NCBI GenBank assembly: GCA_023137075.1
Contig: JAGLQA010000299.1
Location: 1-7,571 of the forward strand
DNA: 7,571 bases
Direction: 5' to 3'
Origin: Candidatus Aminicenantota bacterium
GTDB lineage: Bacteria > Acidobacteriota > Aminicenantia > UBA2199
Part shown: positions 6,228-7,571 of the stretch, piece after piece
Position numbering within the stretch: position 1 is the first letter of the stretch
Layout: every line of letters begins with the position of its first letter
The notes under the pieces: model-generated
Seen by the model: only the letters and a program-made list of their open reading frames with translations
What the model was told of the DNA's origin: nothing
Database searches by the model: none
Program-made: the position numbers and the translations under genes

Positions 6228-7064
6228 ATGGAAAACCACTATAATCGGAAACTAAAAACAACCTGGGACCGGTTCGGAGGTACAAATTTGCTGCATGTGC
6301 CCCTGGCGGAAATCAACCGCACCATCTACGACCTACTCAACCAAAACAAACAGGCCGTTATCATCCCGGCGTACCGGTTGGCAGGCTGTATGGACGAAGG
6401 AGCAGGCGGCAAATCGGTCGGCTTAGGCGGCCCCGGCATTGTCCTGGCCTTTCATGCCGGCACGAAGCAGGGGAAGCAGGGCTGGCAGGCCGTATTGGCC
6501 GGCCTCGATACTACTGCCCGGGTACTTGACGGGGATGTGGACGCGGTATCGTCGCATGACGGCTGCGGCGCATGTGGAATCGTGTATGATTTACTGTCCG
6601 GTGAAGAGCAGAAGCAGTTCGCCGACAGCGACCGGTTAGGCGTAGCCCTGGCCAAAGAGCTTGCGGAAAAACTTAGTGTGGACTATAAACATATCCCCTA
6701 CGAAGAGATGACCCGCCAGGCATCCGGTCATACCGCCCGGATGGTGTTCTACACCGGCACCGAGCAATTCAATATCGATGACTGCCTGCCCCGGGGCATT
6801 GCCTTCACCGTCAGCCGCGGCTCCCTGCAAAAGCTCGAAGATAAAGAATTTGCCGCCGAAATCGGCAAATTCCTGTTAGACACAGCCTGCCGGATAGCCA
6901 CCGGGGACCATGGACTGGCGGAACTGGCTACTTCCTTATCGCCCTTTGTCATCGTGCCCGCAGCAGGCAGTCGAGTTTCCCTCCCCATACTCCTGGAAGA
7001 GAGCCGGGAAATCGCGGCCAAATACCCGGGAAACGTGACCGTCTTAGATGGTTTCTCTCTTTAA
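6228..7064 (+). CDS. Putative beta-carbonic-anhydrase-like metalloprotein
   Basis: This is a 278-aa soluble protein that I do not recognise as a named family. AGCMDEGAGGKSVGLGGPGIVLAF begins at residue 52 and holds Cys54 and Asp56; VSSHDGCGACGIVYDLL begins at residue 107 and holds His110, Cys113 and Cys116. Cys54 to His110 to Cys113 gives a spacing of 56 and 3, the same as the zinc ligands Cys42, His98, Cys101 of E. coli Can, and Asp56 matches Asp44. The Arg of the C-x-D-x-R dyad is Gly58 here. The GLGGPG loop (66-70) sits where beta-carbonic anhydrases have their NAGG-like segment. A C-terminal half (about 150-278) with RQASGHTARM and ATGDHGL motifs is unlike known carbonic anhydrases. Metal binding is well supported; the reaction is inferred. 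Cadmium-type carbonic anhydrases are another possible relative. The first ATG has a weak Shine-Dalgarno; a TTG at 6288 has a better one. Confidence 0.8.
   Translation: MENHYNRKLKTTWDRFGGTNLLHVPLAEINRTIYDLLNQNKQAVIIPAYRLAGCMDEGAGGKSVGLGGPGIVLAFHAGTKQGKQGWQAVLAGLDTTARVLDGDVDAVSSHDGCGACGIVYDLLSGEEQKQFADSDRLGVALAKELAEKLSVDYKHIPYEEMTRQASGHTARMVFYTGTEQFNIDDCLPRGIAFTVSRGSLQKLEDKEFAAEIGKFLLDTACRIATGDHGLAELATSLSPFVIVPAAGSRVSLPILLEESREIAAKYPGNVTVLDGFSL
6276..6280 (+). promoter_or_regulatory. Internal Shine-Dalgarno suggesting an alternative TTG start
   Basis: GGAGG at 6276-6280 lies seven bases before an in-frame TTG at 6288-6290. The annotated ATG at 6228 has no comparable site. Use of the TTG would give a 258-aa protein beginning MLHVPLAEIN and keep all metal-ligand residues. 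The site also encodes Phe-Gly-Gly, so it could be coincidence. Confidence 0.35.
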
Positions 7065-7120
7065 AATAAAATATTTTGATCGAACCTTAGCAAAACCCAC
7101 AGTGTTGGGAATCAATAAAA

Positions 7121-7513
7121 ATGAACCGGGACAATAAAGTACGCATGGATCAATGGTTAGCCGCGGTAAGGATATGCAAGACCCGCAGCCAGGCAACCCA
7201 ATTGTGCAAGAACGGCAAAATCCAGGTCAATGGCGCGGCAGTCAAGCCCTCTTATACCGTTAAACTCGATGAAATCGTGGAGATGAAAGCCGGGCCCATA
7301 ACCCGCAGCTTCAGGGTGCTAGGATTGGCGCAAAAGCGGGTGTCTGCCCGCGCGGCCGCGGAACTGGTAGAAGAAACCACCCCGGCAAAGGAGTTCGAGA
7401 AGCTGCGTCTTATACGAATAAACCCCCTTGCGTTCCGGGACAAAGGAGCCGGGCGACCCACCAAGAAGGAGCGCCGCGAGATCGATCGCCTGAAAAAGAT
7501 CAAAGATCTCTGA
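7121..7513 (+). CDS. S4 domain RNA-binding protein, Hsp15 (HslR)-like
   Basis: This is a 130-aa basic protein. Residues 7-68 are an S4 RNA-binding domain: VRMDQWLAAVRICKTRSQA at 7-25, then LCKNGKIQVNGAAVKPSYTVKLDEIV (28-53). The first block corresponds to the R(L/M)D-WLW-vRifKTRs start of Hsp15. The C-terminal tail GRPTKKERREIDRLKKIKDL (111-130) is strongly basic and typical of the Hsp15-like branch. Hsp15 of E. coli binds free 50S subunits carrying nascent-chain tRNA and helps recycle stalled ribosomes; the same role is inferred here. The start has only a distant GGGA in its leader; the Met at residue 9 would cut into the S4 domain, so the first ATG is preferred. The 56-bp gap before it has no clear promoter, so read-through from the genes upstream is possible. 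Confidence 0.88.
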   Translation: MNRDNKVRMDQWLAAVRICKTRSQATQLCKNGKIQVNGAAVKPSYTVKLDEIVEMKAGPITRSFRVLGLAQKRVSARAAAELVEETTPAKEFEKLRLIRINPLAFRDKGAGRPTKKERREIDRLKKIKDL

Positions 7514-7516
7514 ACC

Positions 7517-7560
7517 CACCCCGGCGGCTGACGCCGCCACCCCTCCCGAGAGGGGAATTT
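7517..7560. repeat. GC-rich double-hairpin element, possible terminator or dispersed palindromic repeat
   Basis: Directly after the S4 gene stop there are two perfect hairpins: GGCGGC-TGAC-GCCGCC (7523-7538) and CCCCTC-CCGA-GAGGGG (7540-7555), followed by AATTTA. The first is also embedded between ACCCC motifs (7518-7522 and 7539-7543). The second hairpin followed by a short AT stretch could terminate transcription from the plus strand, but the T-run is short. The 'CACCCCGGC..GCCACCCCTCC..GGAGGGGAATT' style resembles intergenic palindromic repeats that I recall as common in Bacteroidota-like genomes. Only one copy is in the window. Confidence 0.55.
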
Positions 7561-7571
7561 ATCCTGGTAGA

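Noticed and set aside
6749..7021. 90-aa antisense open frame in the metalloprotein gene
   Set aside because: It is opposite a coding frame with clear metal-ligand motifs, has a serine/arginine-rich composition typical of antisense reading and no recognisable motif.
7068..7077. AAAATATTTT palindrome after the metalloprotein gene as a terminator
   Set aside because: A 10-bp pure A/T palindrome with no loop and no following T-run would not form a stable terminator hairpin.
1..7571. CRISPR array, tRNA/rRNA genes, insertion sequence or integrase
   Set aside because: No regularly spaced repeats, no tRNA-like cloverleaf or rRNA motif, and no transposase or recombinase reading frame seen on either strand.

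Overview
The window is bacterial chromosome with tightly packed genes, short operon spacings and several good Shine-Dalgarno sites. Overall GC looks to be in the mid-to-high 40s by eye. The best lineage clue is the serA product. It is a short (308 aa) phosphoglycerate dehydrogenase without an ACT domain that carries the 'TPKKMGAQTAEA' signature, which I associate with Bacteroidota and related groups. The Hsp15-like S4 protein with a basic tail and the GC-rich double-hairpin intergenic repeat at the right edge also fit a Bacteroidota/FCB-type or neighbouring phylum. The sequence alone does not fix the species.

Left part (1-1994): the 3' end of a D-2-hydroxyacid dehydrogenase gene on + converges with a two-gene minus-strand operon. 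That operon is serA (1001-1927) followed by a DJ-1/YajL-type protein (404-955), read from a near-consensus sigma70 promoter at 1966-1994. Two different D-2-hydroxyacid dehydrogenases therefore flank a DJ-1 protein, a plausible small-oxoacid/serine and carbonyl-stress neighbourhood.

Middle (2019-6210): a small glycan-modification island. Two SAM methyltransferases on - (4134 to 2959, then 2919 to 2019) diverge from a coiled-coil protein and a GT4-family glycosyltransferase on + (4289 to 6210). The divergent spacer at 4135-4288 holds two back-to-back sigma70-like promoters whose -35 boxes are 9 bp apart, so the two arms are probably co-controlled. The first methyltransferase gene is visibly AT-richer than its neighbours, suggesting transfer. 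The likely joint job is assembly and methylation of a surface glycan, but the acceptor cannot be named.

Right part (6228-7571): directly behind the glycosyltransferase lies an unfamiliar 278-aa protein. Its C54/D56...H110/C113 arrangement reproduces the metal-ligand spacing of beta-class carbonic anhydrases, but the usual Arg partner of the Asp is missing. This is the most promising candidate for an undescribed enzyme here. An Hsp15-like S4 RNA-binding protein follows, and the window ends in a double-hairpin, GC-rich palindromic element that may be a terminator, a dispersed repeat, or both.
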